A DNA stretch of 64,000 nt, from assembly GCA_025266875.1 (NCBI GenBank), contig JALLLT010000025.1, forward strand, positions 186,001 through 250,000, read 5' to 3'. Positions 54,157 to 64,000 of the stretch are shown one piece after another (the stretch's first letter is position 1; the number at the start of each line of letters is the position of its first letter). The stretch comes from Fennellomyces sp. T-0311 (taxonomy: Eukaryota > Mucoromycota > Mucoromycetes > Mucorales > Lichtheimiaceae). The position numbers and the translations under genes were made by a program. A model generated the notes under the pieces. It was not told the DNA's origin. It made no database searches and was given only the letters and a program-made list of their open reading frames with translations.

Positions 54157-55856
54157 GTGACCGAACTTTTGATTCACGATCGCTAACAAAAAGCGCTGAA
54201 ATGAAAAACGCTTGTCCCTGAAACGGAATTTCAAGTTTCGGGCGGGAGCCGCGATCAATTAGCTTTTTTTTCTTAGACTTGACAATGACAAGCGTGCAGC
54301 CTTATGCCATGTAGAACCGGATGCATTTCCCTCTCTGAAAGAGACCGCTCAGACTGGGGGATGCCTAGCAACAATGCTCCTATACCGTAGAACGGATCAC
54401 GTAATTAATTAACTGGGTACAAATTAAACAAAGTTTGCATACGGACAAAGAATAACTGTCAATAACGAATCCGCGAGATTTTTATCGGTACAAAGTCGTA
54501 ACATGAGCCTGATACATATAGACCAATTTTCATGACATACTAGCTCCTGCACGGAAACTTTTCAATGGTAATCAGAACATATTGGCTGAGATTTCCTTTC
54601 TCCACAGTTTCTTTGCAAATGACTCCATTGTTGCAAATAAGCAGCAGGATACTGCACACACATGCGATTCTGATCAGGTAATGTACGTGGAACTCAAGGC
54701 TCTCTATGGTTTGGCCAGAAAATTGCGAAACTCGAGGTGATTACTTCTGGTGTTGAAAACACACACACCAACTTACAAACTAGGAGGAATCGTTTCCATA
54801 TTGGGAGCATGAACTGTGCACGAAAATTTACGATTCCATTTGATGAGTGACATTGAATACACAAAAGCTCAAAACCTCGTGGATTAGTAAATTACACACA
54901 TATTGTATATTCCACTGCATCGTAGACGTAAACAAATGCAACGATGACGAAAAATCGGGCATCACTTTGCACTAGCTCAGTGATACATACTCATAGTCGG
55001 CATATTCAGCCGAAACCTACATGGCCGGACGACATGTGCTCGAAATCCGAGAAACCCCATAATTTCGTGTCATCTGCCGCCTTGATGATCAAATAAAGTT
55101 AGTGACAGAGTTTAACTGTACCGTGTCTGACGAGGAAGTCTTTCTGAACCTAATAATAACTGTGCAAAGGACAAAGCTTTCATCTGAAGGTAGGACAGTG
55201 GTGATGTATCGTGGGATAAGTAATGGATGATCGTTGAGCATACAGTTAGTTTGATACCACAGGTAAATATAAACTCTTCTGTGCGTTTTTCTTTGTTTTC
55301 GCATAAGTACTGGGCTAAGCAAGATGTGTATACACAAAAGCTACGCCCGCCTGTATCGTCTTTCTATTTACGGCACCATGTGACGCATATAGAAAGCATT
55401 ACCTTATTCTGAAATGCATATACATCTCGCTGAACTGCTCTTCTCCCCTGCATTCGAAGGAAAATGCGTAGTGGTTTCATTATTCGGCATGATATATAAT
55501 ATACCCCGTAGTGTACATTAATTTCGTTATGTGATGATTACTTTAACGATGAAAAATAAGACAAATGGGCACGATCATCGTATTAATTAGCGGCAAGTAT
55601 CGCCGGCAAGCTTATGCCAAACATAAACGCGCATAGAGCGCCATTAAGCGTCGCGATCCATTTGGCATCGGAGTCCAGCAAGCAACACGTGCATCATATT
55701 TCCATGTTCACACCAGCTAATAAAGTAGGATACACACAATAATCCAAAAAAAAGCACTCTGTTTATAGAGAAATTTAAATTTACAAGGGGAAGAGATTTT
55801 TTTATCTACACGAATAGTCCAATATTATATATATGTGCATATATAATCCAAGAGGT
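54157..55856. other. Intergenic
   Basis: About 1.7 kb upstream of the palmitoyltransferase gene and downstream of the PLC-like gene. No gene, RNA gene or repeat is recognised. Confidence 0.5.
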
Positions 55857-56967
55857 CTACATGAAAGTCATGATGAGTCCCACCAGCAGCAAGATGGTAG
55901 TGAAGGGAGTGCTAATAAATATCAGCGAATTGGCGGCCGAGTCATCGTTACCGCCACCGGATTGACTGCTGCTCTTGTCGCACACAAGTTCCTTTGAAGT
56001 GTCGTAAGTAACATTGTTAAGCTCCGCTGTAATTTGCAAGGTATGTCCCCGGTTGTAGAAGTCGACGATCAAGAAGTTGGGTCGTCTTCCAAAGGTCTGG
56101 GTACAGTCGTTAGCCTGCTTCAGAAGTGAGCCTTCAGCATTGGTGACATTGGCGGAACCGCTTTGAGGAATCTGAATGACGTTTTCACCCCATGGCAACA
56201 CGCCATAAAGGAAATGGTTCATTCCGTACATCATGTTGCTGGCATCGGCGGGATTCGAAGGTCTATCGATGGTGCAAGAGAAGGAGGATTCGTTACGGTT
56301 ATCATATGGCGTCTCGAACACATAATCATATTGCGCGTGTAACCTAGTAACGGACACAATAAGCTTTCACTTTAAATTACCCATTCCCGGCCAACCTTTT
56401 TGAAACTTACCATGGTACAGCGCCCTGGTCGGCATTGATATCGAGGAAGTTAATGAGTCGCTTTCCAGAGCTGATGAGTTCTTGTAGAGTAGGCCATGTC
56501 AGGTTTTGCTGGTTTTGGACGTAGGCGTATTCCAAAATGCCACTGGCTTCATACGGGGCAGTAAAGTCATTGGCGGTAAAGTCGTTGTTGGGCGCGTTCC
56601 ACATGATAGTCAGCACTTCATTAGGATTGTCTTTCAGCCACGATGCGATTGACGTGAGCGTGTCCTGGGCCGGACCAGCGTCGAGAATACTACAGGATGT
56701 ATGGCACAGGTGCATTTCCGACGTGTTTGACTTTACTGCTGAGAGCTTCAAGGCACGGACACCATCCTCGAGCTGTGCGCTGATGGGACACTGCTGGTTT
56801 GCAGCCGGGTTCGCCGTATATGCGTATGAGTTATGTGTCAGTACGTAGGTCAGGTCACTGTAGGATCGGGAGCAGAATTCAGGGTGGCCGTTGCATGCTT
56901 GGTCCTGGGCCAAGCCAACCGCAGCAAGGCCTGCCAAGAGGCCGGTGACTAAGAGGCGACTGAGCAT
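55857..56967 (-). CDS. Secreted GPI-anchored PLC-like phosphodiesterase, 347 aa
   Basis: Two exons, 56411-56967 and 55857-56343, join through a split Trp codon into 347 aa. Residues 1-20 form a signal peptide (MLSRLLVTGLLAGLAAVGLA). A PI-PLC X-like TIM-barrel domain follows: VLTHNSYAY (His45), QLEDGVRALKLS, MHLCHTSC (His89, second expected catalytic His), ASWLKDNPNEVLTIMWN and GKRLINFLDINAD. The last 35 residues (SSQSGGGNDDSAANS, then a 20-residue hydrophobic tail) fit a GPI-anchor signal, placing it on the outer cell surface. Many NxS/T sites and paired cysteines support secretion. The family is common in fungi, but a substrate has rarely been shown and I do not claim one. A TATA-like element precedes it. 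Confidence 0.9.
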
Positions 56968-57025
56968 ATTGTATAAGAGAGAAGCGAAAGAGGTGGAGAA
57001 AAAGAGTTCTAGGCAGGGTCGAGGT

Positions 57026-57035
57026 CTATTTATGG
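57026..57035 (-). promoter_or_regulatory. TATA-like box of the PLC-like gene
   Basis: On the minus strand the sequence reads CCATAAATAG, about 60 bases upstream of the start codon at 56967, a usual distance for a fungal TATA element. Confidence 0.45.
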
Positions 57036-59214
57036 GCTGTGCCTAAACCAAGAACAGCAACAAACTGACTTTATTTTGAAAGAGCGAGGTTTGTTTTTAG
57101 GCAATTGTTGCTGCTACACAGTAGGTTAAATATATACCAGTGGACACATGGGCCATCCCAAAGCGGAAGGATAAAACTAATGCTCCTTTTATAACCAGAC
57201 CATCCACAATTCCTGCCGATTTGAACAGGGAGCCCGAAGGGGTGTGCGCGTTACTACCGTATCGATTCACACCCGAAAAACGGCAGAGTTTCTCATGGCG
57301 CTTTATTTTTCATATGGCCAGCGTTGCATCGTACAGATGCCACAGCCACTCTTTTGACCGTCATATTTATCCGCGCATACTGGCCCATTACTTTTGGCGC
57401 AAACGCTAAAACGCTTTGGTGCGATACGGCATCACGCTAATCGAAATAATCCTTCTGGAATGAAGTCCCCCGCTTGACTGCCCCCATCGAATTCTCTTCC
57501 TGCCTTTGACCTGATTCTACTCTACGTCGCTTTCGGACTTGCACGTTAATTAACACGTTTCTTCGTCGGCAGGCTTGTGCCGGCTTTCCGTTTCACCGTG
57601 GTCCAGTCGATTTGATAGTTCAAGGAGTGACAATCGCTCATTGTCATTTTGACAGTAATGAGTTTTGCTGTTTCAAGAAGCAAGCTCCTGGGCCAGAATC
57701 GCCAGAAAAAATAAATTGGATCGCAGTTAAACTTGTTTTAGGCCGCAATGGAAACCTTGTCATTGCTGAACGTCACTATCAGTAACAGGCCAATCATCTG
57801 CCGGTTGCACTTAATTTTTGCTTGACCTGTAGGACAAAGCTTCGCAGTTTGGCCGCGCTCGTTGTGAAGCTTTTCTTTTTGGACGATCGTTAGGGCGATC
57901 CTCGTTTATATATGGGCCGCATAATGTTAAGGAACGTTGTTAACCACACAACAATTTATTTCAGCTTCCCAACCGGCCGTCTCCACACCTTTTTGGCGGG
58001 TGTGCTACAATTTTCTGTAAAAAAACAAATTCTGTAACCTGTTTAGAGAAAGTCCTCCTTAGGTTGCTCTGATCACGCTTTTTTTTGCGCTGCACCCGTT
58101 CACCCTCGGTCCGGTTTTCCCGTTGTCCCCTCCAACTAGCCGAAAATAGCCATCATCCATATTCGTCTGCAAAAGAAACATACAAAACCGAGTACTACTT
58201 TTGTATTGATGTCAAGGTGTTGCACCATTTTACATAGTCATGGACGTGAAGGAGCTCCGGGAACACTAAAATTTTTGGATCGCAGCACACATACAACCTT
58301 TACGTCACTGATCGATGCAGCTGTTCGAAACAGGCAGTCCGGTAGATCGACGCGTCATTTACCTCTGCTGTTTACAAGCTGCCAAGATCTAATCCAATTT
58401 TAGCTTTTGTTTTCCGAGCGATGGGACATTTATGACTTTTTCGCCTTGTACGTAGATATCACAATGGCGTACTTCATGCCGCATAAAAGTACACGCCACA
58501 TATGTACGTCTGTGCAACAATGGTGTACACAACCGCGAGGGAATGATCGACATTGTGAGATTTTTCCCGGAATTTGAGATAGGATCACAAGACTGATGCT
58601 CACCTTTTAATAGTACAGAGGTTTGCGTTTAAAAGCATGAAAACTGACCGAGTTCCGTCTATTTCTTGACAGCATCACAACAAGTTTTTATCAAGCAGTG
58701 TGATTTTTAGACCATGAGAATGCTTTCTCAAACGGTAATCCTACTAACGAAGGAGATATTCCTTTGCAATTGCTGTTCCTGGGGACAACCATCATTCGTG
58801 AATAAACGGGACAATTGAACCACCTGTAGGCCCATCTTCTTCGAATCAAAACGAGCCAATGCAAAGCAATCACCCGAACAATAGCTTTGGTTAAGTTTAC
58901 GAAATTACATATGCAGGCATTACTAGTACAGTAAAACATCATCATAGTAAAAGGAAGAGAAACGAGAGCAAAGTTGACTTCTGTTCAACATACACGTACA
59001 TGTACATGGCTCGTTGTAATGAGAGTAACTAACTATTTTTATCCTTCACAAAACAAATCCGCAGTAAACTACTGGATATTGAACATTTGTTCAGGGATTA
59101 TATCTTGCTAGTGTATGTCTGCTGCTTCATACATTTCGTCATCATACCAGTTGATGATCTCGCAAGTATGTACGCTGAAGGGTCTTTGCAATATTTATGT
59201 AATCAACCCTCTAC

Positions 59215-59335
59215 CTGTCTCGCTTCGCTCGACTGAATGAGCCCCTGCGCTCCGCTTCGGGTCATTCAACGGTAACGGGTTTCCTGGGGTTCCCACCCCC
59301 GACCCCGGATGGCTCGCTTCGCTCGTTGTCTGTGA
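59215..59335. repeat. GC-rich islet with repeated CTCGCTTCGCTCG motif
   Basis: In an AT-rich surrounding this islet contains CTCGCTTCGCTCG twice (near 59219 and 59316). Between them is a near-palindrome (GAATGAGCCC ... GGGTCATTC) and a CCTGGGGTTCCCACCCCC block. The core GCTTCGC word also occurs in the MITE at 37858-37947. It looks like a small structured insertion. I could not define its ends or a target duplication. Confidence 0.4.
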
Positions 59336-61187
59336 GTATTCCACTATGAATCTCTAGTCATAACAGCATAAGCTCTTATTTCCCATGTTTTTTTTGGGGC
59401 TAATACATATTTTTCTTCAATAAGAACACAACCATCTGCACTCCGAGCAGGACTCTAAAGCCTAAACTTACTAATGTTACCAACCACACTAGTTAGTACG
59501 AGATGGTGATTCGAGACGAAGTACAAAGAAATGTTGTCAAAGAAGTCTAATTGGAGCTACAGCCTGAAAAGATTTTATTGCGAGAGGATGGGTTACACAA
59601 TGTGACAAATTCGATTTTTTATTTCCCAAATCAGTGGTGAATAGTTGCTTATCAAGGAGATATCTAAGATAAGTAAGTAGGCCCGGCTTGTTAATAGGAG
59701 ATGTGCTTAAAATATATGGACACGTATTCTGACCTCTTGTCCAGGATGGTGATATGGGTGTCCTTACTACTGATGATATAGCAGCAGTTGCTGTACTTTT
59801 TTTTACATGCTGGCTATTATCTATTAATCAATAATGGCTTACAAGCATATATTTTCTGCCTACCCTTCGCTACCAGACATTACCGACCAAATATTGTCAA
59901 CACCTTTTTTTATCAGTTTGGTGATCCCTGTGGCAGCCTGCAGTTCCAGAAGTGTGCGGCTTCTTTATTCCGAGGAAACTTGCAGAACTCGGTCCCGAAC
60001 CAGCGGTACTAAGGCCGTCATCATTGTCACTATAATTGCCAATGTCTGGCTTATTTATAATTATATTGTCTGGCAGCTGGACATCTTGATGTTGTTCATA
60101 GAAGCACTGTGTCATGGCAATACTGTTGGAATACACTGAATTGATTCTATATACAATACATAAAAAGGCAAAAAGATGTTAGAAATGTAAACTTCAAAAT
60201 CCAAGGGAGTCCTAGGTTCAAACGTATCCTTTGTGATACATGCTCTTTGATAATGTGCTCAATCCGTGTCGTGAGGAGTACCATTTTAACCGTTGCTTAA
60301 AATCACCAAAACAATTGCAAAACAATACAGTAAATATTGTTTGACCTTACAACACGATACTTTCTGGACGAATGATCACGAAAAAAGATGAGGGTTGGAT
60401 GACTCTTTTAAGAGCACTGATAAGAAAGAAAAATGGGGATCTTTATATACCGATAAAAACTACTAGAATCTCGAACGTTTTCTACGTATTGTACATTATT
60501 TTTCGTAGAAGGTGAGCAATTAGCATAACATCCACATTAGCATCATGTGAAGCCATCTTTTCCCGCGTGCCTGTCGAATGTGTTTAAAGTAATTTCAACG
60601 TCTTGTTAAACCCTCATTTATGGTCAATGTTGTTTTATCAAAATAACGCTTAAGGAACGGGTCGCGCAACAACAGAGACCTCAGGGTTCGTCGCTGATGG
60701 CACTTTGCTTACTTAATTCAAGACAGAGCGCTGTTGAGTGCTAATTTGAGTAAAAAAGATCACCAAGCGACCACTTTAGAAACCTGGAAAACTTGCTCCT
60801 ATATGTGTTACGTACGTATGTAGCTGCATTGAGAGAGCTGAATTGCAAGCTTCATCTCAATGAAGCCTGATAATTTTGGCAGTTTATTTCCTGATACACA
60901 TCTTGATTTTGACTTTACCTTAACTTACCATAGATATCTGAAACTATTGCTTTCATTATTTTCACGCTTGTCTGCACCAATCCTATGCACTTTAAGTTCA
61001 ATTCAATAGCTTGGTATTGCTGGGATTTATCAGCTTAATGATAAGCTTATACTGATCATAGAAAAACAGTTGTTTTTTATCCTCCATCTTTTTCATATCC
61101 AAGTTGAGGTTTACACAAACACATTATGCTTTGCTTTTATTACTCTGCATACTACATCTACAAACTAACAGCGGTACTACAATTGAA

Positions 61188-62066
61188 TTAAAGAAGAGGT
61201 GCTTTATTTTGCTCAAGCCACTGAACCAACGTCTCTGGCTGGCGTCCGAGAAGAATAGATAATCCAGGAGTAATCTTGTCAGGAACAGGTGGATCGGACA
61301 AAAATTCATATGCCAAATAATGCGGCAAACCGTGCTCGATCATGCCTTGGTACTTTTGCTCGACTGAGATCTTGGTATAGGTGATTGTGCGGCCCAATGC
61401 ATTGGTGAGAATTTGCGCACGCTCTTCGAGGGTCACAAGTTCACCAATCAAGTCGTACACAGCATCAGCGTGTTTCTCGACCGGATCACGGAAAATGTTC
61501 GCGGCAACAAGAGCAATATCGTTTGGCGAAATCCAATGCTGGATTCTATCGGGTTGGGCGCTATCCATAATAGTATTCATATTTTTGATGGTGTGAATCT
61601 CCTGCCACAAGTGATTTGACATGAATCGACCAGGTCGAAGAGTGACAAAGGCACCTCGATCGGGAATAGCTATGATTCCTTCTTCCGCAGCGCGATGGTT
61701 CGATGCGACAATGGATGTACGCCACGACATGCCACTTAAAATAGTAGAGATATCCACAATTTGTTTGACACCAGCGGCGTAGGCCCTTTGAGCAACGGCG
61801 ATTTTGAACTTGGCTATGTTGGGAATGTCGTTCACGATAAGCAATAAACGGGTATGACCATCAATGGATCCCTCGAATGGCTTCAGATCGTTCAAGTCGC
61901 CTTCAACAATTGTCAACTTGTCATTGTTTCCAAACAGACCTTGAGCTTTGGTAGGGGATCGAGCATAAACTGTAACAGAAACTCCGTGCTTAAGCAGCTC
62001 TTTGACAGCGGCTGTTCCAATGTTTCCAGTACCGCCGATGATGTAAACGCGTTCGGGTAAAGTCAT
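61188..62066 (-). CDS. NmrA-like NAD(P)-binding oxidoreductase/regulator, 292 aa
   Basis: A single-exon gene of 292 aa. The N-terminal Rossmann fold has VYIIGGTGNIGTAAVKELLK (GGxGxxG at residues 11-17) and a following strand with YARSP. VEGDLNDL and LLLIVNDIPNIAKFKIAVAQ follow, then GVKQIVDISTI, the strand equivalent to the active-site region, with no Tyr-x3-Lys pair, as in NmrA-like atypical short-chain dehydrogenases. VTLRPGRFMSNHL and WISPNDIALVAANIF are typical of the family, as is the C-terminal half (YDLIGELVTLEERAQILTNA). Relatives include quinone reductases and NADP-sensing regulators; the substrate is unknown. A TATA box lies upstream. No anomalies. Confidence 0.88.
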   Translation of the reverse strand: MTLPERVYIIGGTGNIGTAAVKELLKHGVSVTVYARSPTKAQGLFGNNDKLTIVEGDLNDLKPFEGSIDGHTRLLLIVNDIPNIAKFKIAVAQRAYAAGVKQIVDISTILSGMSWRTSIVASNHRAAEEGIIAIPDRGAFVTLRPGRFMSNHLWQEIHTIKNMNTIMDSAQPDRIQHWISPNDIALVAANIFRDPVEKHADAVYDLIGELVTLEERAQILTNALGRTITYTKISVEQKYQGMIEHGLPHYLAYEFLSDPPVPDKITPGLSILLGRQPETLVQWLEQNKAPLL

Positions 62067-62118
62067 CTCGCAATGGTAGGATAGTAAGATAATGTTGACA
62101 GATGCTTCAACGCGATCG

Positions 62119-62127
62119 TTTTATATA
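62119..62127 (-). promoter_or_regulatory. TATA box of the NmrA-like gene
   Basis: TATATAAAA on the minus strand, about 53 bases upstream of the start codon at 62066. Confidence 0.55.
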
Positions 62128-63088
62128 CTGGTTTCTCTCCAAAAGCCCTTTCGGCAATCGACAATAAATTATCCGTATCCGAAGCCCAGGCAATTGTCAG
62201 ACCACTATTGCGCCACATAGTAAATTACTAGAATAGATATGTGTGCCACTTGTTCTGGTTAGTTTTGTACCAAACGCGTCATGTTTCTCCTTCTATACAT
62301 TCTCTAAGCGGCAGTTCTGACTTTCCTACACATCATTATGGTGACCCATTTAACTTTTTCCCTCGGTGAGATTAACCCAAGACTAGTAATACTGCTCACC
62401 AGGCCAATTTGTAATCAAGGATACTCGATCCGAAAAGCCGATCCACTAGCTAGCTACTAAATATTTACGCTTCAAGCTCCAGTCCATCGGTTTTATTGAC
62501 GGTCATTGGTGGATCATCGTAAGTTTGTGCAGATATTTTTGCCTTTGTTTTGATTGCCACATACATCGTAACTTAGAGAAGAATGTTATATCTAACGTAT
62601 ATTGAATTTGCCTCTGTTATACACGTGGAATGCTTACTTGTATTCTAGTATATATCTACATAGAAAAACGACTGCTAGTGCTAATCGACACTCAGCATGT
62701 GTTTAAAATATAATATCAGAGAACACACCCTGATTCCATTCTTACATTTTATACTATTCATCGTCACTGCGCAATACATGACACTGTATGTTGTGAGAGG
62801 ATCAGATATGCGTATAACCTGACGACTTCTGTAGAAGCACAGCATCTAATAAATCAATCTTGGAAGCAGCCTTTGACTACCTCCGAAAGATTTGAACAGG
62901 CCTCGGCGTCGTTCAATCCATACTTCAATTGCCCCTTAGCCATATAGAGGATGCTTCCATTCGTAACATGGCATTAGTGCGCTTGGGTTGCCTAGGTGAC
63001 TTTGGTTACCAGTGCACTCTGCTGTCAAGCATAATTATTTGAGAAATCACCGCTTTGAACTGGCTGAGTAACCTCTTTACGAAATACA
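62128..63088. other. Divergent intergenic region
   Basis: About 1 kb between the NmrA-like gene (minus) and the splicing-factor gene (plus). No gene or repeat is recognised. Confidence 0.5.
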
Positions 63089-63718
63089 ATGGACAAGGAA
63101 TCACATAATCGGAAAGAGCGTCTAGCAGCACTACGAAAAAGAAAACAAGAAGCCGGCCAAGGAACAGCCGACAGGTTTTGTGTGGATTTTAGCTTCCTTT
63201 GAAACACAATGTTTACTTGCGCGATTAGGGGCGTGGCCTTTCGAAGCTATACACCCAACGATGAAGAATTAAAGCAGCACTCACAGATCGCGACACCCGA
63301 TGATATTGGCGAAACTGTAGAATCCGAAACAAAAGATTACACCAAAAAAGCATTAGCCGCGGCTGCAGAACAAGAAAAAGAAGAAGTGGTAACGTCAATG
63401 ATCGATCTGTTGGTGTTTGTTTCTTGACGATTGTTTTATTATTTTTTTTTTGAAAGGATCTATTCAACTTGGCTCCCAAAAAACCAAACTGGGATCTGAA
63501 ACGAGATGTCGAAAAAAAGTTGGAGAAACTCGATAGGAGGACACAAAGAGCTATTCTCGAAATCATTCGTAAGTTCTTTGGTTTAAGCTTCTTGCTACGT
63601 TGCTTAACCATTTTTATCACTAGGGGAACGCTTAAGCGGAGGAGATAAAACAGCAAACTTGGCTGAGGCGGTGGCGAATGCAGAAAAAGAGCAACAATTG
63701 GGGGAAGAGGATGATTAA
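63089..63718 (+). CDS. cwf18: Cwf18/CCDC12 pre-mRNA splicing factor, 150 aa
   Basis: Four exons (63089-63174, 63229-63388, 63457-63568, 63624-63718) join in frame to 150 aa from ATG 63089 (MDKESHNRKERLAALRKRKQ) to TAA 63716-63718. Family marks are the N-terminal RKERLAALRKRK helix, FRSYTP, the central helical region ending EKEEVDLFNLAPKKPNWDLKR-type sequence, then KKLEKLDRRTQRAILEIIRE and an acidic GEEDD end. Cwf18/CCDC12 is a small coiled-coil component of spliceosomes associated with the Prp19/NTC and Cwf complexes in the nucleus. The length matches (about 140-165 aa). Introns are 54-68 nt with GT-AG ends. Confidence 0.92.
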
Positions 63719-64000
63719 ACGACGCTATGGCTCCAATAAACGATTTTAACAGAGGCATCTTTGGTGAGCGACGCGTGAAATGGCAGGACGCGATCATGGC
63801 AAAGGGCCGGTATATAAGAGCACCCTGTGGTAGTTTCAGTTGGATGCGTACCCAATGACACATATATCACCTTTGCAATACTGGTATCTCACGATGAGGA
63901 AGAATATGCGGCCGTTTACAAAGAAGGCATGAAGCAAACAGAGGTCAGGTGCTTAGTGGATGGATATATTATGAAATGGTCTAAGACATCCTCATGTCTT
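63719..64000 (+). other. Right edge: TATA box and possible coding fragment
   Basis: Position 63728 opens a 43-codon frame (MAPINDFNRGIFGERRVKWQ) ending in TGA at about 63859. In the next frame a coding-like stretch runs to the window end (TFAILVSHDEEEYAAVYKEG, then RCLVDGYIMKW). A TATATAAG lies at 63811-63818. Either an intron-containing or frameshifted gene begins here, or this is a decayed element. The family is not recognised. Confidence 0.3.

Larger units (their letters stand above)
56968..61187. other. Long AT-rich intergenic region with a GC-rich palindromic islet
   Basis: About 4.2 kb without a gene I can support. At 59215-59335 is a GC-rich islet (entered separately). Near 59900-60115 a minus-strand frame reads DVQLPDNIIINKPDIGNYSD and GHRDHQTDKK-like sequence with coding-like composition but no good start; it may be an exon relic. 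No RNA gene was found. Confidence 0.45.

Noticed and set aside
63225..63863. 212-codon minus-strand frame
   Set aside because: It lies antisense across the exons and introns of the splicing-factor gene.

Overview
The window is nuclear DNA of a filamentous fungus. Many genes have several short GT-AG introns (mostly 45-90 nt). The housekeeping genes are eukaryotic: an ERV29/SURF4 cargo receptor, a DHHC palmitoyltransferase, a Cwf18/CCDC12 splicing factor and a glucose-6-phosphate 1-epimerase. Degenerate non-LTR retrotransposons are frequent. I infer an early-diverging fungus of the Mucoromycota type, probably Mucorales, from the short introns, the LINE-type elements and the multigene F-box family. 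The sequence alone does not prove this.

Layout. (1) 1-19000: a head-to-tail array of nine F-box/leucine-rich-repeat units, all on the minus strand. Five are intact (634-663 aa), one runs off the left edge, and three are pseudogenes. One intergenic gap holds a 5'-truncated LINE tail bounded by a 14-bp target duplication. (2) 18872-31474: one segment of about 2.2-2.4 kb is present three times, direct (A), inverted (B), direct (C). B and C abut through a 5-bp microhomology. Each copy holds a 62-bp minisatellite, with about 7.5 units in A and 9.5 in B and C. Between A and B lie a nine-exon gene for a 525-aa protein with a PD-(D/E)XK nuclease-like signature and a CACTA-type DNA transposon (20-bp inverted ends, TTC target duplication) carrying a non-transposase gene. 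(3) 31475-43220: a transposon graveyard. It holds a degenerate LINE with endonuclease, RT and zinc-finger parts; a decayed second copy of the nuclease-like gene interrupted by a 90-bp MITE and a 275-bp solo LTR; a 3'-5' exonuclease-like fragment; and a second LINE of another lineage. (4) 43220-64000: ordinary gene territory, with an unknown 348-aa protein, SURF4, the epimerase, a zinc alcohol dehydrogenase pseudogene, the DHHC transferase, a GPI-anchored PLC-like protein, an NmrA-like oxidoreductase and Cwf18, separated by AT-rich intergenic DNA.

The F-box genes would encode SCF-ligase substrate receptors that diversify by local duplication and decay. The triplicated, transposon-rich block next to the array looks like a hotspot of rearrangement. 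It carries the least familiar biology in the window: the nuclease-like family and the inverted triplication. The conserved genes on the right do not form a functional cluster.
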